Assembly: GCF_008932295.1 (NCBI RefSeq)
Contig: NZ_WBWA01000013.1
Coordinates: forward strand, 1-64,000
Direction of reading: 5' to 3'
Source of the DNA: Brucella tritici
GTDB lineage: Bacteria; Pseudomonadota; Alphaproteobacteria; Rhizobiales; Rhizobiaceae
Length of the DNA stretch: 64,000 nucleotides
Part shown: piece by piece, positions 9,096 through 17,437 of the stretch
How positions within the stretch are numbered: the stretch's first letter is position 1
How the letters are laid out: each line of letters starts with the position of its first letter
Translations under genes and position numbers: made by a program
The notes under the pieces: generated by a model
What the model was told of the DNA's origin: nothing
Databases searched by the model: none
What the model saw: the letters and a program-made list of their open reading frames with translations, nothing else

Positions 9096-10016
9096 TTAGC
9101 GCTTCCCGATATTTTCCAGGTCGTAAGGCGTCGATTGATACATCTCGTTGATCCAGTTTCCAAAAAGAAGATGCGCGTGGCTGCGCCAGCGGTTTTCCGG
9201 CTGGCGCGTTGCGTCGTCTCCAGGGAAATAATTCGCCGGAACCTTTGTTTCAGGTTGGGCCTGAATGTCACGGAAATATTCGTCCGCCAGTGACGTCGTG
9301 TCATACTCCACGTGATTGAACATATGCAGTGAGCGATGACGCGGATCGTCCAACAGGCAAAGCCCCGTCTCTGGGCTATCGACCAGCACCTTCAACCCGC
9401 TGTCGGACGGAATGTCGCTCTTGCGCACTTCGGTCCAGCGCGAAACCGGGATTTTGAAATCATCCGAAAAGCCGCGAAGGTAGGGAGACGATGGCGCAAG
9501 GTTGCGTTGGCTATAGACGCCCGACGCCTTGCCCGGTAGTTCGTATTTGCCCATGCCGTGGAAATGATGAACGGCAGCTTGCGCAGCCCAGCAAATATTC
9601 AGTGTCCGATGCACATGGGTCTGTGTCCAGTCGAACACGCGTTGCATTTCGTCCCAATAGGTGACTTTCTCGAACTCAAGGCGTTCGACCGGAGCCCCGG
9701 TGATGACAAAACCGTCAAAGCGTTGATCCTTCACATCTTCCCACGGCTGGTAGAAGGACAGCATGTGATCGGCGGGCGTGTGGCGCGCCACATGGTTGGT
9801 GATACGAACAAGGGTCAACTCCACCTGCAACGGCGTTGCTCCGAGAAGCCGCGCAATCTGCGTCTCGGTGGTGACCTTGTTGGGCATCAGATTAAGAAGG
9901 CCGATCTTCAGCGGGCGAATATCCTGACGAACGGCATCTGCTTCACGCATGACCATGACGCCCTCGGACTGGAGAACACTGGTTGCTGGCAGATCGTCAG
10001 GAATTTTAATCGGCAT
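9096..10016 (-). CDS. metAA: Homoserine O-acetyltransferase (MetA family)
   Basis: A 306-residue MetA-family enzyme that acylates homoserine in the first committed step of methionine synthesis. Catalytic residues are in place: C142 (LNICWAAQ), H235 and E237 (MFNHVEYD). Residue 111 is Glu ([11 protein letters not shown]). In this family Glu at 111 is associated with acetyl-CoA use, and Gly or Leu with succinyl-CoA, so I predict acetyl rather than succinyl transfer. The long leader carries a SAM-riboswitch-like element (10055-10163). A short hairpin could hide the AGGGA ribosome-binding site (about 10026-10031). It stands alone. Confidence 0.92.
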   Translation of the reverse strand: MPIKIPDDLPATSVLQSEGVMVMREADAVRQDIRPLKIGLLNLMPNKVTTETQIARLLGATPLQVELTLVRITNHVARHTPADHMLSFYQPWEDVKDQRFDGFVITGAPVERLEFEKVTYWDEMQRVFDWTQTHVHRTLNICWAAQAAVHHFHGMGKYELPGKASGVYSQRNLAPSSPYLRGFSDDFKIPVSRWTEVRKSDIPSDSGLKVLVDSPETGLCLLDDPRHRSLHMFNHVEYDTTSLADEYFRDIQAQPETKVPANYFPGDDATRQPENRWRSHAHLLFGNWINEMYQSTPYDLENIGKR

Positions 10017-10054
10017 GTCGCGTCGGTCCCTAGTTTATGTTGGTGAGGACGCGA

Positions 10055-10163
10055 GTGGCTTTATCCGTATATTTGCCGGTTTGGCCACATCCTCTCCTTG
10101 CAGAGAGTACCACCTTGCCCGGAGAGGCAGGTTGGCGTTGGGCGTCTCCCCAACTCTTGATGT
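10055..10163 (-). promoter_or_regulatory. SAM-I/SAM-IV-clan riboswitch candidate upstream of metA
   Basis: Read on the minus strand, a helix P1 ACAUC/GAUGU (10159-10163 with 10087-10091) encloses the SAM-I-like joiner AUCAAGAG. Inside are a short P2 hairpin (UUGGG/CCCAA), CCAACC opening a P3 (CCUGCC/GGCAAGG), the joiner AAGGUGGUA, and a P4 (CUCU/AGAG). A further helix GUGGC/GCCAC (10084-10088 with 10055-10059) follows P1, as in SAM-IV-like forms. Downstream, GGACGC (10047-10052) could pair with GCGTC-GGTCCC (10020-10030) and mask the metA ribosome-binding site. This suggests translational shut-off when SAM is high. The remaining 10164-10306 holds no gene and no promoter I can call firmly. Confidence 0.72.
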
Positions 10164-10306
10164 GACGACACTTCTACTCAAACTCTTTGGGAGTGGCAAT
10201 AGGGATTAAGTGTCACCTTAAAGTGTATGAGAAATTTCCGTTTCAGGCGTCGATCAATATGCGAATACTACTCTCACAGACGCCGCGAATTTGGATTGAA
10301 TGGCCT

Positions 10307-11029
10307 TTAAGCGCGCGCGATTGCAGTTTTCAAAGCTCTAACGCGTTGAACGCATGTCCGAAATGATTGTTCAGCAGCAAAATCGAAGGCGATAGCACGA
10401 GGATCCTTCTCCTCGACCGGGACCCGGCATGAAGCATGAACTTCTGCGGCGCCAGTTGCCTCCATGATCCGTCCCACATTCTCAGCATTCACGCCGCTAC
10501 CGGGCATAATGCTGATACCCTCGCCAGCCATTTCAGCTAGCCGCCGCAGTTTATCAAGGCCGTCCTCGGCGGTTTGTGACAGGCCGGATGTCAGAATACG
10601 TTCAAAGCCGAGCGCAATTGCTTGCTGCAGCGCAATCTCCATATCGGGAACAAGATCGAATGCGCGATGGAGCGTTACTCCAAGGCCCTTTGCCTCTGCA
10701 ATCAGTCTTTCCAGCATAACCGCATCGAGAGAGCCGTCGCTCAGCGATGCACCGACAACGACACCGGCCAAACCAGCATTTCTAGCGTTGCGAATATCAG
10801 CCAGCATTATGGCTTCATCTTCTGCCGAAAAGCAGAAGTTGCCCCCGCGCGGTCTGATCATTGCGTAAACCGGGATTGGTGCTTTCGAGGCAAGCTCAAT
10901 CAACCCCAGCGAAGGGGTTAAGCCACCCAGCTCGAGCGCAGAGCAGAGCTCAATCCGATCAGCACCACCTTCAATTGCCGACCGCAAGCCATCGGCACTA
11001 TCCACGCAGACCTCAAGTAGTGCGCTCAC
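10307..11029 (-). CDS. cutC: CutC family protein (copper homeostasis family)
   Basis: A 240-residue TIM-barrel protein of the CutC family: LEVCVDSADGLRSAIEGGAD, RIELCSALELGGLTPS, MIRPRGGNFCFS, GVTLHRAFDLV and the C-terminal MPGSGVN. The family was named for copper tolerance, but its biochemical role is unsettled and it is often found beside sugar kinases. Its ATG overlaps the stop of the ROK kinase gene (11026-11029), so the two are co-translated. This points to carbohydrate rather than metal metabolism here. Confidence 0.9.
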   Translation of the reverse strand: MSALLEVCVDSADGLRSAIEGGADRIELCSALELGGLTPSLGLIELASKAPIPVYAMIRPRGGNFCFSAEDEAIMLADIRNARNAGLAGVVVGASLSDGSLDAVMLERLIAEAKGLGVTLHRAFDLVPDMEIALQQAIALGFERILTSGLSQTAEDGLDKLRRLAEMAGEGISIMPGSGVNAENVGRIMEATGAAEVHASCRVPVEEKDPRAIAFDFAAEQSFRTCVQRVRALKTAIARA

Positions 11030-11979
11030 GTCTGATGCCCCAATATTGCTGCCCCGACCAAACCGCCATCGCTGCCGAATATGCCCGGAACAACTAACGG
11101 CTTGTCTATCTTCCGCAGAATTCGAGCCCTGACCGCCTCATCGACTGCTGAGATCAATTCGGAAGCGGTAGCAAGTCCACCTCCAACCGGTATGATTGAT
11201 GCGCCGGTTATGTTGACGACGGCAGCAAGCGGATCGGCAACCAACTGGAGATAGGCCGAAATTGTCCGTCTCGCCTCCGGTCTGCCTTCCAGCCATTCCT
11301 GCAGGATCGTATGGCTATTCGCGTCGATACTATTCAGAAGCTGGTGCAGCTTTTCGATCCCGCGTGCACCGCCGATCGTGTCGACACAACCGCTTTGACC
11401 GCACCCGCAATCGAAGCGAGGAACCGACACTGTTTGCCCGTCTATTTCTACACACGTGTTGAGGATCGGGCCATGCCCCCATTCACCAGTCAAACCACCT
11501 TTACCGCGAACCAATTGACCGTCGATAACAAGCCCACCGCCGACGCCTGTTCCCAGCACTGCGCAAAAGACTATGTCATGTCCCTTACCCGCTCCTTCGA
11601 TTGCCTCAGCAAGCGCCAGACAATCGGCATCATTGGCGGCAATTACCTGCCGTTGTAATCGCTCGCCGAGTTCAAAGCTTAGCCTGTGTCCGGTAATGCA
11701 TGGGATATTTGCAGAGAAAGCGGTAGTTGTATCCGGATCAACTAATCCAGCGATGGAAAGTGCAAGTGGCCCCCTGTCGTCCGGTGCGTGGGTTCGGAGC
11801 GCAGTTTCCAATGCCCCGCCAAACTCATCCCAACTGTTGGCCGGCGTTGGCAGTTTTTCAAGCAGCTCGATATCGCCCGGATTGGCTGAGCGCGCCAGCC
11901 GAATGAAGGACCCGCCAACATCAGCGGCGAAAACTGTTCCAGCCCGTTGAGACTGACGCGTCCTTCTGTCGTGCATCAT
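11026..11979 (-). CDS. ROK family sugar kinase
   Basis: A 317-residue ROK protein without an N-terminal HTH, hence a kinase rather than a repressor. Visible parts: phosphate-binding loop FAADVGGSFIRLA, NDADCLALAEA with the catalytic Asp, GTGVGGGLVIDG, and the zinc cluster FDCGCGQSGCVD. Substrates in this family include glucose, fructose and N-acetylglucosamine or N-acetylmannosamine; GlcNAc-type is a guess. It overlaps cutC by four bases. No transporter or regulator lies upstream; the next gene is an unrelated VOC protein, so this pair may be the tail of a reduced sugar operon. Confidence 0.87.
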   Translation of the reverse strand: MMHDRRTRQSQRAGTVFAADVGGSFIRLARSANPGDIELLEKLPTPANSWDEFGGALETALRTHAPDDRGPLALSIAGLVDPDTTTAFSANIPCITGHRLSFELGERLQRQVIAANDADCLALAEAIEGAGKGHDIVFCAVLGTGVGGGLVIDGQLVRGKGGLTGEWGHGPILNTCVEIDGQTVSVPRFDCGCGQSGCVDTIGGARGIEKLHQLLNSIDANSHTILQEWLEGRPEARRTISAYLQLVADPLAAVVNITGASIIPVGGGLATASELISAVDEAVRARILRKIDKPLVVPGIFGSDGGLVGAAILGHQT

Positions 11980-12059
11980 TGATCATCCGCCGATACGTTT
12001 CGATGTTCCATCCAATCATCGTAAATGTAACGGCAGTCAATCGGGAGGCACAATCTATC

Positions 12060-12836
12060 CTACGGTTTCGAGGCAACAAGCGAGATGTTCACGCCTTGCG
12101 GGTCCTTGCATTGAACAACCCATTCGCCGTTGGGCACTTGCATCGGCTCTTGCAAAACGGCTCCACCGAGAGACTTGACCCTGCTGGCAGCATCCTTCAC
12201 GCCATCGACCATGAAGTAGAAACCCCAGCCGACGCGAGTACCAGGAGGCGCGGTCATGATACCGCCATGATCGGCGCCATCGACACTGAACACCTTGTAG
12301 TTCCCCATAGGCCCCATGTCGAAGTTGCGTGAGAGCTTCCAGCCGAAGACCTTCTCGTAGAAAGGAAATACTGTCTCGCCGTTCTGGGCGTAGAGTTCGT
12401 GCCAGCCCGGATGTCCCGGTTTGCGCGAACCGAAGTCGGCCGGTGGCGGCATTTCGTCTTTCGGCTCAAAAAGTGCAAAGACACCACCTTGTGGGTCCGA
12501 CACAATCGCAAATCGCCCGATGTTCGGAATATCTTGCGCAGCTCTGAGAACTTTGCCGCCCTCCGCCTCAACTTTCCGGGCGTAGTCATCAGCATTTGCC
12601 ACACCGACATAGCCGATCCAGCCGGGCTCGCCGCCGCAGTCCTCTTTGGGCATGTCGGCCATCGACATCATGCCCGCAATCATGCATCCGGGCACTTCAA
12701 ACAACGTATATTTCATGCCGGGGACACCGGCGTCTTTTGCCGTCCAGCCGACGACTTTTGTATAAAAATCCTGTGCCTTGTCAGCATCTGTTGTCATCAA
12801 TTCGTACCAGACGAACGGAGAAGAACCGTTTTTCAT
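12060..12836 (-). CDS. Two-domain VOC (glyoxalase/bleomycin-resistance fold) protein
   Basis: A 258-residue protein with two vicinal-oxygen-chelate repeats: residues about 1-120 (FVWYELMTTDADKAQDFYTK, VVGW) and 135-256 (GWHELYAQNGETVFPFYEKV, FGWKLSR). The matched half-motifs FYTKVVGW and FYEKVFGW show an internal duplication. Metal-binding His/Glu residues are partly present, and the reaction is unknown. It follows the DUF899 gene by 38 bases, so the two are likely an operon controlled by the divergent MarR protein. Confidence 0.85.
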   Translation of the reverse strand: MKNGSSPFVWYELMTTDADKAQDFYTKVVGWTAKDAGVPGMKYTLFEVPGCMIAGMMSMADMPKEDCGGEPGWIGYVGVANADDYARKVEAEGGKVLRAAQDIPNIGRFAIVSDPQGGVFALFEPKDEMPPPADFGSRKPGHPGWHELYAQNGETVFPFYEKVFGWKLSRNFDMGPMGNYKVFSVDGADHGGIMTAPPGTRVGWGFYFMVDGVKDAASRVKSLGGAVLQEPMQVPNGEWVVQCKDPQGVNISLVASKP

Positions 12837-12874
12837 TGAAAGTACTCCCTTGGATTTATTTCGCGGTTGAATGA

Positions 12875-13600
12875 TCAGCCGCAGCAGCTGTGCTTGGAAG
12901 CCTGTGCTTCATACTCATCGTGCCGTTTGACGAAATGCATCGTGCCATTTTCATTCCGACCCTTGGGCGCGCGGTCGAGGATCATCAGAGTGCCGATCCA
13001 TTCTTCGATACCGCGGGCATAACTGGAATAGGTGTGATAGATCGCACCGCTTTCATCCTTGTAGAAAGCGCTCATGCCGGGCAGCTCATCGAAAGCATCT
13101 TCTGCTGCCAGCTTGTCGAAGTTGTAGAAAACGCGATTGTTCTCGAGCTCATCCTTTGTAAAGGAGACGTGATAATCGAAATTGAAATCGCTGCCTTCTG
13201 ACGAAACCCAGGGGAAGTGCCAACCCATCCGCTTCTTGTATGCTTCGAGCTTTGCCAACGGGCCACGCGAAACGGCAACAAGCGTGACATCGTGATTGTT
13301 GAGATGTGTGACCGCGCCGTCAAAATTATCGGCGAGGAACGAACATCCTGTGCAGCCTTGATCCCAGTCTGGTCCGAACATGAAATGATAGATCAGCAAC
13401 TGGCTACGCCAATCGAACAGATCGGAAAGCGTTTTCCGTCCTGAAGGCGTATCAAATGTATAATCCTTATCAACCTTCACCCACGGCAGAGCCTGCCGCT
13501 CACGATTGACCTTGTCGCGCAGATGGGTGGCTTCTTTCTCGCTTGCCAGAAGCGCGCGTCGCGCTTCCAGCCAAACTTCTCGGGATACGACCTTGTTCAT
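12875..13600 (-). CDS. DUF899 thioredoxin-like family protein
   Basis: A 241-residue protein with the DUF899 pattern: TPSGRKTLSDLFDWRSQLLI, YHFMFGPDWDQGCTGCSFLA and DNFDGAVTHLNNHDVTLVAV. The CTGC pair sits where thioredoxin-like proteins carry their redox motif. Its role is uncharacterised. A good ribosome-binding site (GGAGG) precedes the ATG. It is the first gene of an operon with the VOC protein and is divergent from a MarR regulator. This layout is usual for detoxification or oxidant-responsive genes. Confidence 0.85.
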   Translation of the reverse strand: MNKVVSREVWLEARRALLASEKEATHLRDKVNRERQALPWVKVDKDYTFDTPSGRKTLSDLFDWRSQLLIYHFMFGPDWDQGCTGCSFLADNFDGAVTHLNNHDVTLVAVSRGPLAKLEAYKKRMGWHFPWVSSEGSDFNFDYHVSFTKDELENNRVFYNFDKLAAEDAFDELPGMSAFYKDESGAIYHTYSSYARGIEEWIGTLMILDRAPKGRNENGTMHFVKRHDEYEAQASKHSCCG

Positions 13601-13672
13601 GGTGCAAGCCCTCCTCCGGCTTTTGCTCCCTGTCTATGCCCATATATGAATGTTCCCGCTTGACGATTTACA

Positions 13673-13682
13673 TTGATATCAA
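13673..13682. promoter_or_regulatory. Candidate MarR operator
   Basis: Perfect palindrome TTGATATCAA, followed by ATATTAATAA, within the 94-base gap between the DUF899 operon and the marR-type gene. It is only 12 bases before the regulator ATG, a typical place for autorepression. Confidence 0.5.
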
Positions 13683-13694
13683 TATTAATAAGTC

Positions 13695-14147
13695 ATGTCA
13701 AATAGCCTCGATGTACCTTTTGAAACAACACTTCTGGTTCGTGATACCTGCCTTTGTTTGCATGTTCAGCGCGCCGCACGCGCCCTCGCCCGCCGCTTTG
13801 ACGATGCTCTACGTCCGGTCGGGCTGACCAACGGCCAATTCTCTTTAATGATGTCGCTCAACCGCCCGGCACCGCCACCGATGAAGCCTGTTGCGGAACT
13901 TCTGGCAATGGATCAGACCACTTTGACGGCAGCCTTGAAGCCCTTGCAGCGGCAAGGTTGGGTCGAGATCATCGTCAACCCGAATGACAGGCGCGAACGA
14001 TTATTGCAGCTCACGTCTGAGGGAAAGACAGCTCTCGCTGCAGCGGTACCTATATGGAAGGCCACGCATGCGGATATCGAGAAGCAGCTCATAAGCGGCA
14101 ATGGCGATAAAGTGCGCAGGGACTTGCTGGTTCTATCGTCGGTCTGA
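13695..14147 (+). CDS. MarR family transcriptional regulator
   Basis: A 150-residue winged-helix regulator: CLHVQRAARALARRFDDALR, LTNGQFSLMMSLNRP, the recognition region MDQTTLTAALKPLQRQGWVE, and the wing NPNDRRERLLQLTSEG. It has no clear ribosome-binding site (the ATG follows TTAATAAGTC), so translation may be weak or leaderless. It is divergent from the DUF899-VOC operon, which it probably represses until a small effector or oxidant releases it. Confidence 0.87.
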   Translation: MSNSLDVPFETTLLVRDTCLCLHVQRAARALARRFDDALRPVGLTNGQFSLMMSLNRPAPPPMKPVAELLAMDQTTLTAALKPLQRQGWVEIIVNPNDRRERLLQLTSEGKTALAAAVPIWKATHADIEKQLISGNGDKVRRDLLVLSSV

Positions 14148-14300
14148 TGGCAGATTGAATTTCTTGCCATAAGCCTTTTCCGCAATACGTCGGAGCGAAT
14201 GCCCGATGGCGGCATATTCATTGGGGTTCGCCAGCGAAATACAGCCTGCAGGGTGCCAAAGCCGGCGCCCGGCAACACAACAATGCTGGTTTCGTGCACT
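14133..14300 (-). pseudogene. C-terminal remnant of a PLP-dependent aminotransferase
   Basis: On the minus strand, one frame reads SIVVLPGAGFGT. After a single-base shift near 14255 the adjoining frame reads HPAGCISLANPNEYAAIG, then SLRRIAEKAYGKKFN. Together they look like the last 50 or so residues of a class I aminotransferase of the aspartate transaminase type. Nothing upstream continues it. The frameshift and the missing body mark it as a fragment. It overlaps the 3' end of the marR-type gene by about 15 bases. Confidence 0.6.
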
Positions 14301-14545
14301 ATATGGAAAAGCAATGGCGGTCAGGCACACTTCGATTGAAAAGTTGAAAGTGTTTTCCGGAGCTTTCCTATTTCAGAACTGGGACAATATTCTTACACAT
14401 CTCGATGATGAAAAGCCTGACAGACATAAATATTAAGAACGTAAGGTCTGGAAAACGTGTGGCTCGGGCATAAAATAAGTCTAAAGCCCCCCGTTTCGCA
14501 ACGAAACAATTGCGATCAGTTTAAAGATGAAAGCAGGCTGAAATA
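14301..14545. other. Gap before the NADH dehydrogenase gene
   Basis: A/T-rich spacer without a supportable gene. It contains a small hairpin GTTTCG-CAA-CGAAAC at 14493-14507 in the likely leader of the NADH dehydrogenase gene. No confident promoter is visible. Confidence 0.4.
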
Positions 14546-15814
14546 ATGAGTGATAAGCGTGTCCCCCATCTCGTTGTTGTCGGCGCCGGTTTCGGCGGAT
14601 TGCAACTGATCCACGACCTCAGAAACGTCAACGTGCGGATAACGCTGATCGATCAGCGTAATCATCATCTCTTCCAGCCACTTCTCTATCAGGTCGCAAC
14701 AACCATCCTCGCCACGTCCGAAATCGCATGGCCAATCCGCCATCTGTTTCGTGACCGCAAGGAAGTAACCACCTTGCTGGGCACAGTTACTGATGTCGAT
14801 ACCGGACGCCGTCAGGTGCAGCTCGAAAACGGCACTGAAATTTCGTACGACATGCTCGTACTTGCCACTGGAGCTCGCCACGCTTATTTCGGCAATGATC
14901 AATGGGAAGTGCTGGCGCCCGGGCTGAAAGCGCTTGAAGATGCAACCACCATTCGCCGTCGCCTGCTTTTGGCCTTTGAGCGTGCCGAACGTGAGACAGA
15001 CGAAGCAAAGCGGCAGGCATTGTTGACATTTGCCATCGTAGGTGGCGGACCGACCGGTGTGGAGCTTGCAGGCATTATCGCGGAACTAGCCAAGCAAACC
15101 ATATGGCCGGAGTTTCGCAATATAGACACGCGGCTGACACGCGTAATGCTGCTGGAAGCAGGTCCACGCATTCTGGCGGCTTTTCCAGAAGACCTATCCG
15201 ATTATGCGCTGAAAGCGCTCGAAAAGCTGGGCGTCGAAGTGCGGCTCGGAATTCCGGTCAAGGATATTACAGCCGAGGGCGTAACTGTCGGCGAAGAGTT
15301 CATTCCCTGCCATACGGCAATCTGGGCGGCGGGCGTTGCCGCCTCTCCTGCTGCTACATGGCTGAACGCTGAGAGCGACCGCGCGGGACGTGTGAAGGTG
15401 CTGTCCAACCTTAATGTGCCGGGGCATGATGATATCTTCGTCATCGGCGATACGGCCTGGGTGGAAGGACCAGATGGCAAGCCGGTTCCGGGCATTGCGC
15501 CTGCCGCCAAGCAGCAAGGGGCTTATGTTGCCAAAGTCATCAAAAGCCGTATTGAAGGAAAAACGCCACCGATGCCATTCCGTTACAAGCATCAGGGCAA
15601 CCTTGCGACTATTGGTAGAGGTGCTGCCGTTGTCGATATGGGGCGCTTCAAGCTTAAAGGGATCATCGCCTGGTGGTTCTGGGGAATTGCGCACATTTTC
15701 TTCCTCATTGGAACGAGAAGCCGTGCGGCTGTCGCCTGGAGCTGGCTGTGGACTTACATCTCCGGCCAGCATAGCGCCCGGTTGATAACACAGGGAAAGC
15801 CAGTCGAACGTTGA
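14546..15814 (+). CDS. ndh: Type II NADH:quinone oxidoreductase (NAD(P)/FAD-dependent)
   Basis: A 422-residue two-dinucleotide-fold flavoprotein. FAD-binding GAGFGGLQ lies at residues 10-17, and NAD-binding FAIVGGGPTGVELAG near 160. The second FAD contact IFVIGDTAW is near 300, and the quinone-side AAKQQGAYVAK follows. A hydrophobic C-terminal region (IAWWFWGIAHIFFLIG) probably anchors it to the inner membrane. NDH-2 enzymes pass electrons from NADH to quinone without proton pumping. It is monocistronic and convergent with dctA across a hairpin. Confidence 0.9.
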   Translation: MSDKRVPHLVVVGAGFGGLQLIHDLRNVNVRITLIDQRNHHLFQPLLYQVATTILATSEIAWPIRHLFRDRKEVTTLLGTVTDVDTGRRQVQLENGTEISYDMLVLATGARHAYFGNDQWEVLAPGLKALEDATTIRRRLLLAFERAERETDEAKRQALLTFAIVGGGPTGVELAGIIAELAKQTIWPEFRNIDTRLTRVMLLEAGPRILAAFPEDLSDYALKALEKLGVEVRLGIPVKDITAEGVTVGEEFIPCHTAIWAAGVAASPAATWLNAESDRAGRVKVLSNLNVPGHDDIFVIGDTAWVEGPDGKPVPGIAPAAKQQGAYVAKVIKSRIEGKTPPMPFRYKHQGNLATIGRGAAVVDMGRFKLKGIIAWWFWGIAHIFFLIGTRSRAAVAWSWLWTYISGQHSARLITQGKPVER

Positions 15815-15820
15815 ATACAA

Positions 15821-15845
15821 AACGGCCCGCCAAAAGCAGGCCGTT
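15821..15845 (-). terminator. Terminator of dctA
   Basis: Stem AACGGCC (15821-15827) with GGCCGTT (15839-15845). Read on the minus strand it is followed by TTGTATT, so it terminates dctA better than the plus-strand NADH dehydrogenase gene, although it serves both. Confidence 0.7.
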
Positions 15846-15866
15846 GCACTTTCTGCCCGATAAACT

Positions 15867-17201
15867 CTATTCAGCTGGCTCAAGCTGCGGAACAAGGTCT
15901 GTAATAACGGGCGTTCCGTTCATCGCCGCAGCGAGCTTGTCCGCATCAAGTTCATTTTCCCAACGCGCCACGACGATTGTTGCGACCGCATTACCAACGA
16001 GATTGGTCAGAGCACGACATTCCGACATGAAGCGGTCTATACCGAGGATCAGGGCCATACCCGCGACTGGAACGGCCGGAACGACAGATAATGTCGCCGC
16101 AAGCGTGATGAAACCGGCCCCGGTAATCCCCGCAGCGCCCTTGGAGCTTAGCATCGCCACCAGCAGAAGCAGAATCTGGTCGCTCAGTGACAGTGGAATA
16201 TCCGTCGCCTGCGCGATGAAGAGGGCTGCCAGCGTCATATAGATATTTGTGCCGTCGAGATTGAACGAATAACCGGTCGGGATAACGAGGCCGACAACGG
16301 AGCGCTTGCATCCAGCCTTTTCCATCTTGTCCATCAGCGCAGGCAGTGCTGCTTCTGAGGATGATGTACCCAGAACCAGTAGCAGTTCTTCCTTAATGTA
16401 GCGGATAAGGGCAAGGATTGAGAAGCCATTGTAACGTGCAACCGCCCCTAGAACGACAAGCACGAACAGCAAGGACGTGAGATAGAATGTGCCGATCAGA
16501 AGTGCGAGATTGGCGATCGAACCGATGCCGTATTTACCGATGGTGAATGCCATGGCACCGAAAGCGCCGATTGGAGCCGCCTTCATAAGGATCGCAACCA
16601 GCTTGAAAACAGGTGCGGTCAAGACATGAAGAAAGTCGGTAACAGGCTTCCCCTTGTCGCCGACGAGAGCCAGCGCAATACCGAACAGGACCGAGAAGAA
16701 CAGCACCTGCAGAATGTCGCCTTCTGCGAATGCTCCAACAATCGTTGTCGGGATGATATTGCTCAGAAAGCCGGTGATGGTTTGCTCATGTGCCTTGGCG
16801 GCGTAATTGGCAACAGCTTTCGGATCCAGCGAAGCCGGATCGATATGCATTCCGGCGCCCGGCTGCACAACGTTAGCCACGATGAGACCGATAATCAGGG
16901 CAAGTGTCGAGAAGGTCAGGAAGTAGAGCATCGCCTTACCGGCAACGCGACCGACCTTTTTCATATCGGTCATCCCGGCAATGCCTGTCGCAACGGTGAG
17001 GAAAATGACAGGTGCAATAATCATTTTCACGAGCTTGATGAACGCATCTCCGAGCGGCTTTAGCTGCGTGCCCAACTCGGGATAAAAATGGCCAAGCAGA
17101 ATACCGGCAGCAATAGCTACCAATACCTGTACATAAAGATGCTTATAAAGTGGGATCGGACCGCGCGGCTCTGCCGCGGTGCCTGTCGGTACTGCAATCA
17201 T
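15867..17201 (-). CDS. dctA: C4-dicarboxylate:proton/sodium symporter DctA
   Basis: A 444-residue inner-membrane transporter of the DAACS family importing succinate, fumarate and malate. Family motifs: [36 protein letters not shown], the serine-rich re-entrant loop [20 protein letters not shown], and [20 protein letters not shown]. The start is supported by GGAGGACATC before ATG. A sigma-54 promoter (17298-17313) and two enhancer-like sites (17388-17436) precede it, and dctBD is divergent. This is the arrangement known in rhizobia, where DctB senses dicarboxylate and DctD activates dctA. Confidence 0.95.
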   Translation of the reverse strand: MIAVPTGTAAEPRGPIPLYKHLYVQVLVAIAAGILLGHFYPELGTQLKPLGDAFIKLVKMIIAPVIFLTVATGIAGMTDMKKVGRVAGKAMLYFLTFSTLALIIGLIVANVVQPGAGMHIDPASLDPKAVANYAAKAHEQTITGFLSNIIPTTIVGAFAEGDILQVLFFSVLFGIALALVGDKGKPVTDFLHVLTAPVFKLVAILMKAAPIGAFGAMAFTIGKYGIGSIANLALLIGTFYLTSLLFVLVVLGAVARYNGFSILALIRYIKEELLLVLGTSSSEAALPALMDKMEKAGCKRSVVGLVIPTGYSFNLDGTNIYMTLAALFIAQATDIPLSLSDQILLLLVAMLSSKGAAGITGAGFITLAATLSVVPAVPVAGMALILGIDRFMSECRALTNLVGNAVATIVVARWENELDADKLAAAMNGTPVITDLVPQLEPAE

Positions 17202-17297
17202 GATGTCCTCCGTTCGACCCAGTCCGGAACCTGTCCGGCCTCCCGAGCCTTTCAGTCTGGAATTCCAGCGGTCTGAGCCGCTGCTGAACCTTTTGTT

Positions 17298-17313
17298 TGC
17301 AATGTCCGTGCCA
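17298..17313 (-). promoter_or_regulatory. Sigma-54 (-24/-12) promoter of dctA
   Basis: The minus strand reads TGGCACGGACATTGCA, an exact match to TGGCAC-N5-TTGCA. It lies about 97 bases upstream of the dctA start codon. Promoters of this class require an AAA+ activator, here DctD. Confidence 0.9.
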
Positions 17314-17387
17314 GTTTGGTCAGTTTTATATAAGGTATTGTTTTATATAGATTTATTATCCATCCAAACGACCACCCCCCAACAAAA

Positions 17388-17436
17388 GTGCGAATATCCG
17401 CACATTTTTATTTTCAATATGTGTGGAATAATGCAC
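17388..17436. promoter_or_regulatory. Two candidate DctD enhancer sites
   Basis: Site 1 is GTGCGAATATCCGCAC (17388-17403), a near-perfect dyad. Site 2 is GTGTGGAATAATGCAC (17421-17436). Their centres are 33 bp apart, three helical turns. They lie about 90 and 123 bp upstream of the -12 element, which suits DctD binding as tandem dimers. Site 2 abuts the dctB start codon (17438), so binding could also affect dctB expression. Confidence 0.75.
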
Positions 17437-17437
17437 C

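Noticed and set aside
10055-10163. A SAM-II type riboswitch, the usual class for rhizobial metA
   Set aside because: I do not find the SAM-II pseudoknot pattern; the joiners match SAM-I/IV instead. A covariance search should settle this.
14206-14436. A 76-codon plus-strand frame before the NADH dehydrogenase gene
   Set aside because: It overlaps the aminotransferase remnant antisense and has no coding character.
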